Shown: positions 50,125-59,333 of the stretch, one piece after another
Numbering within the stretch: position 1 is the stretch's first letter
Layout: each line of letters begins with the position of its first letter
The notes under the pieces: model-generated
Told to the model about the DNA's origin: nothing
Seen by the model: only the letters and a program-made list of their open reading frames with translations
Databases searched by the model: none
Program-made: the position numbers and the translations under genes
Assembly: GCA_905216145.1 (NCBI GenBank)
Contig: CAJMST010000008.1
Location: forward strand, 1-64,000
DNA length: 64,000 bases
Source: an uncultured bacterium
GTDB taxonomy: Bacteria; Actinomycetota; Coriobacteriia; Coriobacteriales; Coriobacteriaceae
Direction of reading: 5' to 3'

Positions 50125-53100
50125 TTAGCCCAGCAGGTCGACTACGTTGAAGCCGGCGTTGCTCTTGGCGATGACGTCTCGGCCGCCAAAGACGCAGGTG
50201 GGCGACTCGGCTGCGATGCGCGTCACGTCGGCGCCGAGCGAGCGCAGCTCACCGGGCGTGGCGGCGAGCATCTGGGCGCGACGCTCCTCGCGCGCATGCA
50301 GATCGAGCCCGGCCAGATAGGTCGTGTTGCGGCGCTTGGTGAGCGCGTACGGCTTCACCGGCGCGTCCATGCCGCTCACGCAACTCACGATAAAGCCCTC
50401 AAAGGCGGCCTCGTCGGGCTCAAAGCTGCCAAGCCATGCACCCGCGCGCTTCACGCGCTCAATCGAAGGATCGATCGCCGGGTCGCGGTAGGTGTAGAAC
50501 GCCGTCTGGCGCTCGCCGGCTGCGCGGAATCCGCAGCCGTACGCACCGCCCTTCACGCGAATCTCGTTCCACAGGTAGTCGTAGGAGAGCGCGTTGGCGG
50601 CAACCGCCCAGGCGCCCGTCACGTCGATGCCCAGGCGACGCGGGTCGCACGCGCTTGCCGCAAAGCAGATATCGCTGGGGATGACGAAAGCCTCGTGGCG
50701 GTCGCGCGGCGTCGGCACCACGAGAGCGTCGCGGCCGGCATCGGCACCATCGCCCGCACCCAGCCCCAGGTCGCCCGCGGCATCCCAGTATGTGTCAAAG
50801 TCCTCGTCGCTGCCGGTAAAGCTCGCCATGCAGCCATCGGCCACAAAGATGCGCTCCGCCAGCTCGGCAAGCTTGGTACGCAGCCCGTCCACGCGCTCGT
50901 CAAAGTGCTCGAGCAAATCGCGCAGGAACAGGTAGAAGTCTACGCCCGAGAGCTGCTCACGCACCACGGCCGAAGGTGAGCTGTAGCTCATCGCGCGACC
51001 GAGTGCCGCCGAGTGGCCGTTGTTGATGAAGCCCTGCTCAAGCCCAATGCGAATCTGCGTGAGCACGTCGCGCACGCGGTCGGCATCGGCATCGAGCAAA
51101 AGCGTGCTCGACCACACCTCGCGCGGCAGACTCGCCAGCGCATCGATCTTCTCGGACAGGGCGCCCGCGCTCACCAGCAGGTAGGGGCGCACGCCGTCCA
51201 CTTCGGGCTGCGTCATGACTTCGGTCGTAAAGCTCAAAAAGCCGAGCTTGCCGGCGAGCAAGTTGTCGAGTTCCTCGGCCGAGTGCTCGCGCGTGGGCAG
51301 CTGCTTAAGCAGGCGGCAGAGCAGTGTCACATAGGGCAGGTCATCAAACGCGACGCAGCTCAGGTTGAAATACTGCATGGCGTAGGCCAGACGGTTGGTG
51401 GGGATGCCGTGGCGCAGGCAGAGGATGGGCGCGGTCGTGTCCACGATCAGCGGCGGCTCGGGGCGCGCCTCGCCAATGTCGGACACGCGCAGGCGCGGCA
51501 GCGTGGCCTTGGCCTCGGGCGTGTCTTCCGCCTCCTGCGCGGCACGCAGCGCGGCCGTGCGCTCGACCACGTCGGCCAGCTCGGCATCGGTCATGGCATC
51601 GCGCTTGGCTGCCAGCTCGGCGGCCTCGGCACCCTCCGAACCTTCGGCGGCGTCCACCGGCACCAGCTCGACCAGTGCCATGTGATCGTTTTCCAGCACC
51701 AGATCGCGCAGCAGGTCCTCAAAGTAGCTGCCGTCCAGCTCGCTACGCAGCTCCTCGTACACCGGGCCGTACTTGAGCGCCAACGTCGCGGCGTCGTCAT
51801 CGTAGAGCCACGTGCTCAGCGCGTCGCACGCAATGGCCACGCCGTCGGCGATACCGTAGTCGCGCTGGCGCAGGTCGTATTCGTTGCTGCTGATGATGGC
51901 TTCCAGGCGCTCGCGCGGAACGCCATGCTCGCATAGGTCGCGGCAGGCGTCCTGGAACACGCGGCGCAGCTCGCGCGCCACGCCGGGCTGCGCGTTTTGC
52001 AGCATGATGAGCTCGTAGGGCTGCAGACTCTCGGCCGCGGTGTAGCTCACCACGTTGCCGCCCAGGCCGGCGGCCAGAATGGTTTTCTTAACCGGCGCTT
52101 CGTTGGAGCCCAGCAGTGCCTCAAACAGGATATCCGCCGCGATCGTGCGTTTGCGGTCGAGCGCGCTGCCCAGCACCAGGCCCAGGCCCACCAGGGCGTT
52201 CTCGGGTGTAGTGGCCATCTCGACGCGCTTGTACTCGCAGGTCACGGGTGCCTGCACGCCCAGCGGATTGGGCGCCAGCGTGGACGGGTCCTCGCCGGCG
52301 GCGACGGCAGCGTCCATGCGGCGGCTCGCGGCACTCGGCTGCGACAGATAACGCTCGTCCAAAAAGGCCAGTGCGCGGTCCACGTCCAGGTCGCCGTAGA
52401 GCGTGATGTAGGAGTTGGAAGGATTGTAGTGGCGCGCATGCGTGTCCAGGAACTGCTCGTAGGTGAGCGCGGGAATCGCGCGCGGGTCGCCGCCGCTCTC
52501 GTGCGCATAGGCGGTGTCGGGATAGAGCGCGGCGTTGACGGCGTCGTCCAGCACGCTCATGGGGTCGGACAGCGCGCCCTTCATCTCGTTGAACACCACG
52601 CCGTTATAGCGCAGCGTGCCCTCGCGTAGGCTCGCGGCGCCGCCCTCGCCCTCGGCGCCCTCCGGCAGGTCCAGCTCGTAGTGCCAGCCCTCCTGCTCAA
52701 AAATGGTGGGTTTGGTATAGATGGCCGGGTTGAACACCGCGTCCAGGTACACGTCCATCAGGTTGTACAAATCCTGCTCGTTGGTGGTGGCAACGGGGTA
52801 GATGGTCTTGTCGGGGTAGGTCATGGCGTTGAGAAATGTCTGCATGGAGCTCTTGATCAGGTCGACAAACGGCTCCTTGACGGGGAACTTAGCCGATCCG
52901 CACAGCACCGAGTGCTCAAGAATATGGAACACGCCGGTGGAATCGGCCGGCGGCGTCTTAAAGCCAATGGCAAAGGCCTTGTTTTCGTCGTCGCACGCCA
53001 GGTACAGCAGGCGAGCGCCCGAGGCGGTGTGGCGCAGCACGTAAGCGTCCGAGTCGAGCTCGGGCACGGTCTCACAGCGCTCGACGGCAAAGCCGTGGCA

Positions 53101-53163
53101 GGTGGTGCCGGGTACCAGCAGCGCGGCGGCAGCGGCGCGCGGGTCGGTTGAGGTGGTGGGCAT
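50125..53163 (-). CDS. M16C metallopeptidase (presequence protease-like)
   Basis: A 1012-residue peptidase of the insulinase superfamily. The inverted zinc motif HxxEH is HILEH (80-84), with a downstream Glu in the ETF-type region NAALYPDTAYAHESGGD-like segment and NPSNSYITLYGD; C-terminal half carries the second, inactive M16 domain pair. Length matches M16C proteins that degrade peptides in a closed chamber. No signal peptide, so cytoplasmic. ATG 53163 follows AAAGGAG; the frame stays open upstream to 53421 only because it runs through a repeat. Confidence 0.9.
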   Translation of the reverse strand: MPTTSTDPRAAAAALLVPGTTCHGFAVERCETVPELDSDAYVLRHTASGARLLYLACDDENKAFAIGFKTPPADSTGVFHILEHSVLCGSAKFPVKEPFVDLIKSSMQTFLNAMTYPDKTIYPVATTNEQDLYNLMDVYLDAVFNPAIYTKPTIFEQEGWHYELDLPEGAEGEGGAASLREGTLRYNGVVFNEMKGALSDPMSVLDDAVNAALYPDTAYAHESGGDPRAIPALTYEQFLDTHARHYNPSNSYITLYGDLDVDRALAFLDERYLSQPSAASRRMDAAVAAGEDPSTLAPNPLGVQAPVTCEYKRVEMATTPENALVGLGLVLGSALDRKRTIAADILFEALLGSNEAPVKKTILAAGLGGNVVSYTAAESLQPYELIMLQNAQPGVARELRRVFQDACRDLCEHGVPRERLEAIISSNEYDLRQRDYGIADGVAIACDALSTWLYDDDAATLALKYGPVYEELRSELDGSYFEDLLRDLVLENDHMALVELVPVDAAEGSEGAEAAELAAKRDAMTDAELADVVERTAALRAAQEAEDTPEAKATLPRLRVSDIGEARPEPPLIVDTTAPILCLRHGIPTNRLAYAMQYFNLSCVAFDDLPYVTLLCRLLKQLPTREHSAEELDNLLAGKLGFLSFTTEVMTQPEVDGVRPYLLVSAGALSEKIDALASLPREVWSSTLLLDADADRVRDVLTQIRIGLEQGFINNGHSAALGRAMSYSSPSAVVREQLSGVDFYLFLRDLLEHFDERVDGLRTKLAELAERIFVADGCMASFTGSDEDFDTYWDAAGDLGLGAGDGADAGRDALVVPTPRDRHEAFVIPSDICFAASACDPRRLGIDVTGAWAVAANALSYDYLWNEIRVKGGAYGCGFRAAGERQTAFYTYRDPAIDPSIERVKRAGAWLGSFEPDEAAFEGFIVSCVSGMDAPVKPYALTKRRNTTYLAGLDLHAREERRAQMLAATPGELRSLGADVTRIAAESPTCVFGGRDVIAKSNAGFNVVDLLG

Positions 53164-53298
53164 ATGCAGTCTCCTTTGACGCCCCAGCGGGGGCGAATCG
53201 AGTCGAATCCTCGAGAGTATACCCATATGGGGCCGCGGCTCTGCGGCGAACTGAAGACGATGCCAGCGGATTGGGTAAAGGCCCCGCGTGACCGCCGC

Positions 53299-53477
53299 GC
53301 GAGCGTGGAAATTTGGACACTCGCCAAACGAGAGTGGATATTCGGACGGACGAGCGAGGATTTCCGGATACCTATCGAACGAGAGTGGATATTTGGACGG
53401 AATTTGCCGCAAAAGCCCCAAAAACCGTCCAAATATCCACTCTCGATATCCGACCGTCCGAAAATCCTCGCTCGTCC
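53299..53477. repeat. 22-nt-unit repeat, two-level hairpin (copy 3)
   Basis: Units GCGAGCGTGGAAATTTGGAC, ACGAGAGTGGATATTCGGAC, ACGAGCGAGGATTTCCGGAT and ACGAGAGTGGATATTTGGAC (53379), then inverted CCGTCCAAATATCCACTCTC (53425) and CCGTCCGAAAATCCTCGCTC (53454). The last and third units pair with the two inverted copies, one inside the other. It lies upstream of the M16C gene. Confidence 0.75.
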
Positions 53478-53514
53478 ATCACTCGCGTATCTCTCGTCTC
53501 TCATTCGTCTCTAA

Positions 53515-53730
53515 TATGAGAGACGACAGGAAGATGAGAGAAAAATATGAGAGATAACTGAGCAGCAAAGAGACAGGCAATCATGGTATTGTCTCAATAC
53601 CGATTGTTCTACCAGCAAAAATATGTATAAATGAAGCAAATGGTAGACATTCCATCTCTATCTATCTCTCTATCTCTAAGCCGAGAGATAGAGAGATAGA
53701 TGAGAGATAATTACGAGAGATAACTGAGAG
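53515..53730. repeat. AT-rich GAGAGATA repeat region
   Basis: Repeated GAGAGATA/GAGAGAC words; a palindrome ATCTATCTCTCTATCTCT with its complement across AAGCCG (about 53659-53701); GAGAGATAACTGAG occurs at 53548 and 53717; GGTATTG/CAATACC pairs near 53585. Composition is unlike the rest of the window. It directly precedes a truncated gene, suggesting a recombination scar. No gene is seen in 53478-53710. Confidence 0.6.
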
Positions 53731-53773
53731 ACGAGGGAAATCTATCCGCGGCATTCTCCGCAGGATCGAGCGA

Positions 53774-54937
53774 GTGGAGCTTCAGGGCGTCATCGTTCTC
53801 GTCATTACGATTGAGGAGCTCGATCCGTCGAGCAAGCCCTGCTATGTCATAGAGCGGGGCGCCCAGGGCGGCAGCTACAAGCGCATCGATGACAAAGATG
53901 TGCCGCTTTCATCGACCGAGGTGCTCGCATTGGCGTCATACGGTCGAGCGACTCCGAGCGATCGCGACGCGGTGGCGGGCGCGGACGATCTCGACGAGAC
54001 GCTGGTCGACCGTACGATAGATCGGGCTTTCTCGTTGACGCCCCGGGCAATGCGTGGCGCGCCGGACAAACAAACGAAGCTGGAGCGCCTAAATATCCTT
54101 GATTCCCAGGGCAATGTCACCAAAGCTGGACTCCTAGTTGTGGGCACCTACCCTCAGCAGTTCTATCCCAAGCTCTTCATTGACGTGGCTGTCCATGCGG
54201 GAACTCAGAAGGGCATGGCGGGGTCGCTGAGGTTCATGGACCGCACAATCTGTGAGGGAACGTTGGGCGAGATGATCTCGGATGCTGTCGCGGCCGTCGC
54301 CAAGAATTTGCGGCGAACCTCGACCGTCCAAGGCGTCTCGCGTGTCGACTCGCTGGAGATTCCCGAGGAAGTTCTGCGCGAGGCAATCGCCAACGCCGTA
54401 ATCCATTGAGAATACGGGGATCGGTTCTGTGGACAATCGATTGCCGTCGACGTCTTTGACGATCGTGTCGAGGTGACGAATCCTGGCGGGCTTTACGGGG
54501 GAAAGACTCGCGAGAACTTGTTTGACGTCAGCTCCCGATGCCGTAACGCGACGCTCGTGAAACTCATGTCGATTGTCCCGCTGCCGGATGGCGCAGGTTC
54601 GCCGGCTGAGGGCAATGGCCCGGGCATCCCGATGATGATCGATGCCATGCGCGCGCATGGTCTGGCCGAGCCCCTGTTCTGTCCGGGATTCGATCGGTTC
54701 AAGGTCGTACTTTACCGTTCAAAGATCGAGCCGGTCGATCATGGCGGGGGCTTAATTGTGACGGCACTCAAACACTACGGCGAGCTGGGGACGCGCGAGC
54801 TGGCAGAGCACACAGGGCTTACAATTTCCCAGGTTAGGTCGCGCGTCAACGCGCTCATTGCTCAAGGCGAGCTTGAGCCCACGGCGCCGGCGACGAGCCG
54901 CAACCGCAAGTATCGACTGTCGGAGCGCGTGGGATAG
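53774..54937 (+). pseudogene. AlbA_2/Schlafen-type ATP-binding regulator, truncated and nonsense-broken
   Basis: Two blocks in one frame are separated by an in-frame TGA (54407-54409). Before it: VITIEELDPSSKPCYV and GAQGGSYKRIDDKD (end of the AlbA_2 domain), then LREAIANAVIH; after it: EYGDRFCGQSIAVDVFDDRV, NPGGLYGG, GNGPGIPMMIDAM and a C-terminal winged helix (LGTRELAEHTGLTISQVRSRV). An Arg codon at the TGA would restore the family motif HREYGD, so CGA to TGA is likely. The N-terminal part of AlbA_2 is also missing, at the GAGAGATA region. Such proteins are RecG-like accessory regulators. The GTG at 53774 is only the first start codon. Confidence 0.8.
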
Positions 54938-55037
54938 ATGCGTTAGTGGACGAGGCGACCCAATAATCGACCCTCGATTGGCGTCCATTAAGGTAAAGCG
55001 GTTGTTGCCCAGTCGACGGTGATGCTAAAGACTCGGC

Positions 55038-55529
55038 TTACGCCGGCATGGCTCCGAACCCGTCTATCAAGAACAGCCTAAGAACCAGCTTGATGACATT
55101 TCCCGGTTTGACTTCAGCCGTGCCAAAGACGCTGCGCTCGGCGAGCTCGCTGCAGTATGCGTAGATGTCGCGGATGAGCTCCGCGCCCGAAAGCGTAAAC
55201 ATGTAGCCTGCGTCCGAAAGCGCATTGGGCGCGGCGGGCAACTTGGCCATGTGACAGAACGTTTGCAGGTCGGGCGCCATAACGTTCTGGTAGTCGAGGT
55301 GGCCGTTGGCATCCTGCGCGGCAAGCTCCAATTGGCGCACAAAATCCAGCGCCGCCGCTAACACAAAGCTCGGCGTAGGCGCATTGACGTCCTGAGTGGT
55401 CGCCACAAGCCTGCCCGCCGCCTGTGTGACAAGCCAAGCGACCTCGCGCTGGCAGCGCACGGCCTTGCGCGTAACCGGCTTGAAGGACGAAGAAGAAACG
55501 CTCCCCTTAGGCGGATTCGAGGCAGCCAT
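55038..55529 (-). CDS. Hypothetical protein, divergent from the HNH gene
   Basis: A 163-residue, mostly helical soluble protein with no recognised family. N-terminal Ser/Lys-rich stretch; QREVAWLVTQAAGRLVATTQ and GAELIRDIYAYCSELAERS are amphipathic helices. GGGAGGG precedes ATG 55529, supporting translation. Its start is 11 nt from the start of the divergent HNH gene, so the leaders overlap. Confidence 0.6.
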   Translation of the reverse strand: MAASNPPKGSVSSSSFKPVTRKAVRCQREVAWLVTQAAGRLVATTQDVNAPTPSFVLAAALDFVRQLELAAQDANGHLDYQNVMAPDLQTFCHMAKLPAAPNALSDAGYMFTLSGAELIRDIYAYCSELAERSVFGTAEVKPGNVIKLVLRLFLIDGFGAMPA

Positions 55530-55540
55530 AAGACCCTCCC

Positions 55541-56425
55541 ATGAACGACTCGGCCCAACAAGCCCGGATGAAACACGTGCTACATCAGTATACAGGGAAG
55601 TGGGGTAGCGGGGTACAAGCGCGCCAGCGGCAAACCGAGAGCATCAACCAGAGCATCAACGATGTGCCTCCGCTCTATTTGGACGATGGCACGTGGGTCA
55701 TTAAGTATTCGGTTCAAGCGCCAGGCGCCGTTGGTTCTCGAGACCAAGACTATAACCTTAAAATGCTCAACTGCATGGAATGTGGCGTTCCAGTCGGAGT
55801 CATATTTGCAACCGAGGTGGGCTACAAGGTGCTCGGCCTTGCGTTTGTTGAACGGTTCGAGCCCGAAAACGGATGGTTTGTTCTGCACGGTCCTGTTCAT
55901 AAAGGCGGACCGGACCCTCGTTTTGCGCCCGACATGAGCTATCTGAAGCACATGCCCGTCGATATTGAGTTTGCCGGACAGGGTACGACCGACGACGAAA
56001 AGGTCCGCTATGCGTTAAGGCGCGAGCGATTGGGGCAGCAATGGTTCCGCAAGCAGCTCGTTGCCGCCTATGATGGCCGTTGCGCGGTGTCGGACTGTGG
56101 CGTCAGCGAAGCTCTGGAGGCTGCACATATCGAGAATTACTCGGGACCCAAATCGCAGGTTGCCAGCAACGGCATTCTGCTTCGGCGCGACTTACATGCT
56201 TTATTCGATGCTCATCTGATTTCGTTTGAGCCTGTTTGCGGCGAATATCGGCTGTGCGGATCGTACCTGCTGGATAAGACCGACTACGCTTCCTTTGCGG
56301 GTGCGACGCTAAGGCAGCCGAATGAGCGTCAGTGGCGACCCAATACGGTGTTTCTTGAGGCCCATCGTATCGAGTTCGATCGCTCGGAAAAGAAGCGTGA
56401 AAAGGCGGGGCTTCTGCCGTATTAG
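55541..56425 (+). CDS. HNH endonuclease
   Basis: A 294-residue protein. The C-terminal half has an HNH fold: CAVSDCGVSEALEAAHI (first His of the ββα-metal motif), GPKSQVASNGILLRRDLHALFD (Asn and final His). The N-terminal 180 residues are unassigned and may recognise DNA. HNH_2-type proteins of this layout are often solitary restriction or defence nucleases. No good ribosome site lies before ATG 55541; ATG 55568 is an alternative. The gene sits in accessory DNA next to a pseudogene. Confidence 0.78.
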   Translation: MNDSAQQARMKHVLHQYTGKWGSGVQARQRQTESINQSINDVPPLYLDDGTWVIKYSVQAPGAVGSRDQDYNLKMLNCMECGVPVGVIFATEVGYKVLGLAFVERFEPENGWFVLHGPVHKGGPDPRFAPDMSYLKHMPVDIEFAGQGTTDDEKVRYALRRERLGQQWFRKQLVAAYDGRCAVSDCGVSEALEAAHIENYSGPKSQVASNGILLRRDLHALFDAHLISFEPVCGEYRLCGSYLLDKTDYASFAGATLRQPNERQWRPNTVFLEAHRIEFDRSEKKREKAGLLPY

Positions 56426-56547
56426 CGTATTTGGCTTTGGCGGTCTTTGACGATCGTGTTGTTTGATCGGATCGCGTGGCGATGCAATCTCGCGCGCACT
56501 TGCTGGTGCATGCTCTTCCTGGTTTGAATAACGGGAAGGGAGCGAGC

Positions 56548-56832
56548 GTGAGCTGGCGAGGCGATATTGCGATGGGGAAGTACGGAAAACTGCCGTGCGC
56601 CCTTATAGACAACAATATGTTTCCGAGCGTAGAGGTTGATTGCGGGTCGTTTGTCGTCACCTGCCCTTGCTGCGGCTCGCAAATACCGTGTCTCGACATT
56701 TGGTTCATCGATGCGCGCGACAGACTCAGCGATGAAGTGAGGAAACGTACGGGCGTTCATATGCCGGTGTATCCGGAGAAATGCCCTGTTTGTGGCCTCG
56801 ATATCGTGTACGACGCCGGCGACGAGGGATAG
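56548..56832 (+). CDS. Small zinc-ribbon-like protein, unknown
   Basis: About 94 residues. Two cysteine clusters, CPCCGS and CPVCGL, about 40 residues apart, probably bind zinc; the tail is acidic (DAGDEG). GTG 56548 has GGAAGGGAG 5 nt upstream; ATG 56572 is an alternative. No family recognised. It may be co-transcribed with the HNH gene 120 nt upstream. Confidence 0.6.
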   Translation: MSWRGDIAMGKYGKLPCALIDNNMFPSVEVDCGSFVVTCPCCGSQIPCLDIWFIDARDRLSDEVRKRTGVHMPVYPEKCPVCGLDIVYDAGDEG

Positions 56833-56869
56833 GTGATGCAGAGGAGTTGGCTGTGAGTGTCTTTTGCCT

Positions 56870-57556
56870 CTACAAATAAATCCCCTCACCGAGTTGCTTG
56901 TGGAACTCGGCGTGATGGTCGCGTGCCCAGGTAAAGAGTGCCTGGTCAAAGTCGGTGCGCGTGGCCGGGACGCCAAAGACGCCGGTAACTTCGACGCGCA
57001 CAAACTCCAGTGCCGGCAGCTTGTTGATGGCAGTGAGGGCAAACGGGGACGAGGGCTCCTCGAACAGATAGCGGCTGCCTTGCAGCGCGTCGCAACTGGT
57101 GCACGTGTTGCCGAGCGACGGGGCTTTGGAGGCTCGCGCGCCTACGGGCTTGTAGCCGCAGCGCTTATGAAGGTAGTCGCGGATCTCGCCCGGCACGCAG
57201 CCAAGAGCGGGCGCGATGGCGAGTGCGTTGGCGTTTGCCGTGTCGATGGCAATGTGTCCGGCTTCGTTGGGCGCGTGCGCGATGGCGACGCTCTCGTCAT
57301 TATCGGTTCGATAGGGAATGCCGAAGGCCGCGACCGAGGTCTCTTTGTGACACTTCCAGCACTTGCGCTTGCCCAGTACTAGATATATATACGGCGCTGA
57401 GGGGTCGGATCGGTCAACACCGGGCAGCCACTCGGCAAAGGGCTCGGGGTTGACGCCGCTGGGTACATACCAGATCTTCTTGGTCCGGTCCCATTTGGCG
57501 CCCAGCGCCTTGGCTTCTTCTTTGTGCGAAAAGGGGACATCGAGCTCGGTGCGCAT
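56870..57556 (-). CDS. DUF5710-domain protein
   Basis: A 228-residue protein. Residues about 3-45 (LDVPFSHKEEAKALGAKWD, KKIWYVPSG) match the DUF5710 domain seen in DNA-primase-like and conjugative-element proteins. The remainder has CWKCHKET and TCTSCDAL cysteine pairs, probably a split zinc ribbon, of unknown role. AAGGAG precedes ATG 57556. Open frame continues upstream through the tRNA-Val gene, which is not coding. Confidence 0.72.
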   Translation of the reverse strand: MRTELDVPFSHKEEAKALGAKWDRTKKIWYVPSGVNPEPFAEWLPGVDRSDPSAPYIYLVLGKRKCWKCHKETSVAAFGIPYRTDNDESVAIAHAPNEAGHIAIDTANANALAIAPALGCVPGEIRDYLHKRCGYKPVGARASKAPSLGNTCTSCDALQGSRYLFEEPSSPFALTAINKLPALEFVRVEVTGVFGVPATRTDFDQALFTWARDHHAEFHKQLGEGIYL

Positions 57557-57753
57557 GGCGGCTCCTTGGTGCTGCAGGTGCAAGTGGTTCAAGGATACCG
57601 CAGGGCGCAGACATCGCGGCGTTTTGCTGAGGAGTTGCGGCTCGGATGGGTTCGAGACGCGTTGGTCTCGGCCTCGGTGGCTATTGACGCGGTTTTGTGC
57701 ATGGGCAGGGTGGTTGCTTGGGCGGTTGGAGCTGCCAGCTGATTTGGCGACAT

Positions 57754-57789
57754 AAAACAAAACAGCCCAGAGGACATAGCCTCTGAGCT
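57754..57789 (-). terminator. Terminator of tRNA-Val
   Basis: On the minus strand AGCTCAGAGG pairs with CCTCTGGGCT, followed by GTTTTGTTTT. Confidence 0.75.
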
Positions 57790-57798
57790 GCGAACATT

Positions 57799-57873
57799 TG
57801 GTGGGCGTTAGAAGATTTGAACTTCTGACCTCTTCCGTGTCAGGGAAGCGCTCTCCCCCTGAGCTAAACGCCC
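57799..57873 (-). tRNA. tRNA-Val (GAC)
   Basis: Minus strand: acceptor GGGCGTT/AACGCCC, D arm GCTC/GAGC, anticodon stem CTTCC/GGAAG with loop CTGACAC (anticodon GAC), T arm with GTTCAAAT, encoded CCA. Confidence 0.96.
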
Positions 57874-58162
57874 GATCAAGGGTGCGCAAGCGCGCAAGGG
57901 ATAATATAACGGAGCCTGAACTCGGTGGCAAGAACATTTTTAAAAATCGCTTACATTGTGGAATTCGGGGGCTTTGTCGTATCCATTTCAAAAGAGCCTG
58001 CTGCCGCGATTTTGCTGTCGCATAATGCAAGGCCATTGCGGTATCGAGCTATGGAAAGACGCCTGCGGAATTGTCCTACCGATAAGCGGACAAGCCTCCA
58101 GCTGGTGACTTCGCCGTGGTAAGGTAAGCCGAATTGTTTCCAGGCTGTTTCGGGGGAGTGGA

Positions 58163-59185
58163 ATGAGCAAAGAGTGTGTCGAGCAGGTCGAAGGCGCAGG
58201 GGCTTCGGTGCCGATGACCGATATATCGAACATTGATGTGCCCGAGGGCACCGACGAGCTCAGCCGCAACACCCGTCGCGCATGGCGCGACCGCTTGAAC
58301 AGCGCTTCGACGCGCAAGATGATCACGGGCGTCTTGGCTACGCTGGTGGGCGGTTCGTTTTGGGGCTTCTCGGGCACCAGCGCGAGCTTTCTGTTCGATA
58401 CCTACCACGTCGACACCCTGTGGCTTACGAGCGTGCGTCAGATTCTCGCCGGTCTACTCTTTATGGCCGTGGTTGTTACGCGCGACCGCGAGCGCCTGAT
58501 TAAGCTCTGGACCACACCCGCCGATCGCAAGCAGCTGCTGCTCTTTACCGCCTTTGGCCTGCTGTTCAACCAGTTTTGCTATCTTTCGGCCGTGCGCCTG
58601 ACGAACGCCGGAACCGCGACGGTGCTCCAGTGCCTGCAGCTCGTTATCATCATGGGCTACGCCTGCGCGATCGATCGCCGCATGCCGCGTACTCGCGAAG
58701 TCATCGGCATTGGCCTGGCTCTGGGTGGAACCTTTTTAATCGCCACCGGCGGCGACCCCACCAGCCTGAATATCTCACCGCTTGGCCTGGCAGCAGGTCT
58801 TATGTGTGCGGTCAGCGCCGCGTGTATGGCGGTGATTCCCGCCAAGATCCTGCCCGAATACGGCAGCCCCATCGTCACGGGCTCGGCAATGCTCACGGCG
58901 GGCGTGGTCTCGTGCGTCTTCGTGCAGCCTTGGGCGCATATGCCGGCGCTCGATGCCGCCGGCGTCGAGGCGCTCGCGGTGTTCGTTGTTATCGGCTCGT
59001 TTTTTGCTTACATGCTCTATATGCAGGGCGTTAAGGACATCGGCTCGGTGCGTGCGAGCCTCATCGGAACTGTGGAGCCAGTTTCGGCGACCATCACCAG
59101 CGCCGTTATGCTGGGCACGGTGTTTTTGCCGACCGACCTTATCGGCTTTGCCATGATCATCGTGATGATGTTCCTCACGGTGTAG
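58163..59185 (+). CDS. EamA-family drug/metabolite transporter 2
   Basis: A 340-residue protein with a cytoplasmic N-tail of about 50 residues and ten membrane helices in two EamA repeats (GGSFWGFSGTSASF; LIGTVEPVSATITSAVML). The later half resembles the EamA protein at 32204 (AYMLYMQGVKDIGS against AYILYMQGLSMGLE). Substrate unknown. GGGGGAGTG precedes the ATG; the 130-nt leader shows nothing recognisable. Confidence 0.85.
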   Translation: MSKECVEQVEGAGASVPMTDISNIDVPEGTDELSRNTRRAWRDRLNSASTRKMITGVLATLVGGSFWGFSGTSASFLFDTYHVDTLWLTSVRQILAGLLFMAVVVTRDRERLIKLWTTPADRKQLLLFTAFGLLFNQFCYLSAVRLTNAGTATVLQCLQLVIIMGYACAIDRRMPRTREVIGIGLALGGTFLIATGGDPTSLNISPLGLAAGLMCAVSAACMAVIPAKILPEYGSPIVTGSAMLTAGVVSCVFVQPWAHMPALDAAGVEALAVFVVIGSFFAYMLYMQGVKDIGSVRASLIGTVEPVSATITSAVMLGTVFLPTDLIGFAMIIVMMFLTV

Positions 59186-59333
59186 CTGGCGCCGCCGCCA
59201 GACAGAAAAGGTGTTGTGCCGCATTTTCGCCAATTGATGTCCGTGTCTGGAGTTTAGCTGTCGATGCTCAAAATGCCATAAACTAGTAACGTTATGGACT
59301 TTTTCATTGCGACTCAATTGCGAGGATTTCTTT

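Noticed and set aside
53164..53421. 86-codon N-terminal extension of the M16C peptidase
   Set aside because: It translates the 22-nt-unit repeat; a strong AAAGGAG site and ATG lie at 53163, where family homology begins.
54407..54412. Frameshift in the AlbA_2-type gene
   Set aside because: The blocks before and after the stop are in the same frame, so a nonsense change explains it without an indel.
57557..58036. Long N-terminal extension of the DUF5710 protein
   Set aside because: It crosses the tRNA-Val gene and its terminator; AAGGAG precedes the ATG at 57556 where the domain starts.
58037..58162. Riboswitch-like leader before the second EamA gene
   Set aside because: Some short pairings exist, but no recognised aptamer core and no terminator or sequestering stem could be made out.
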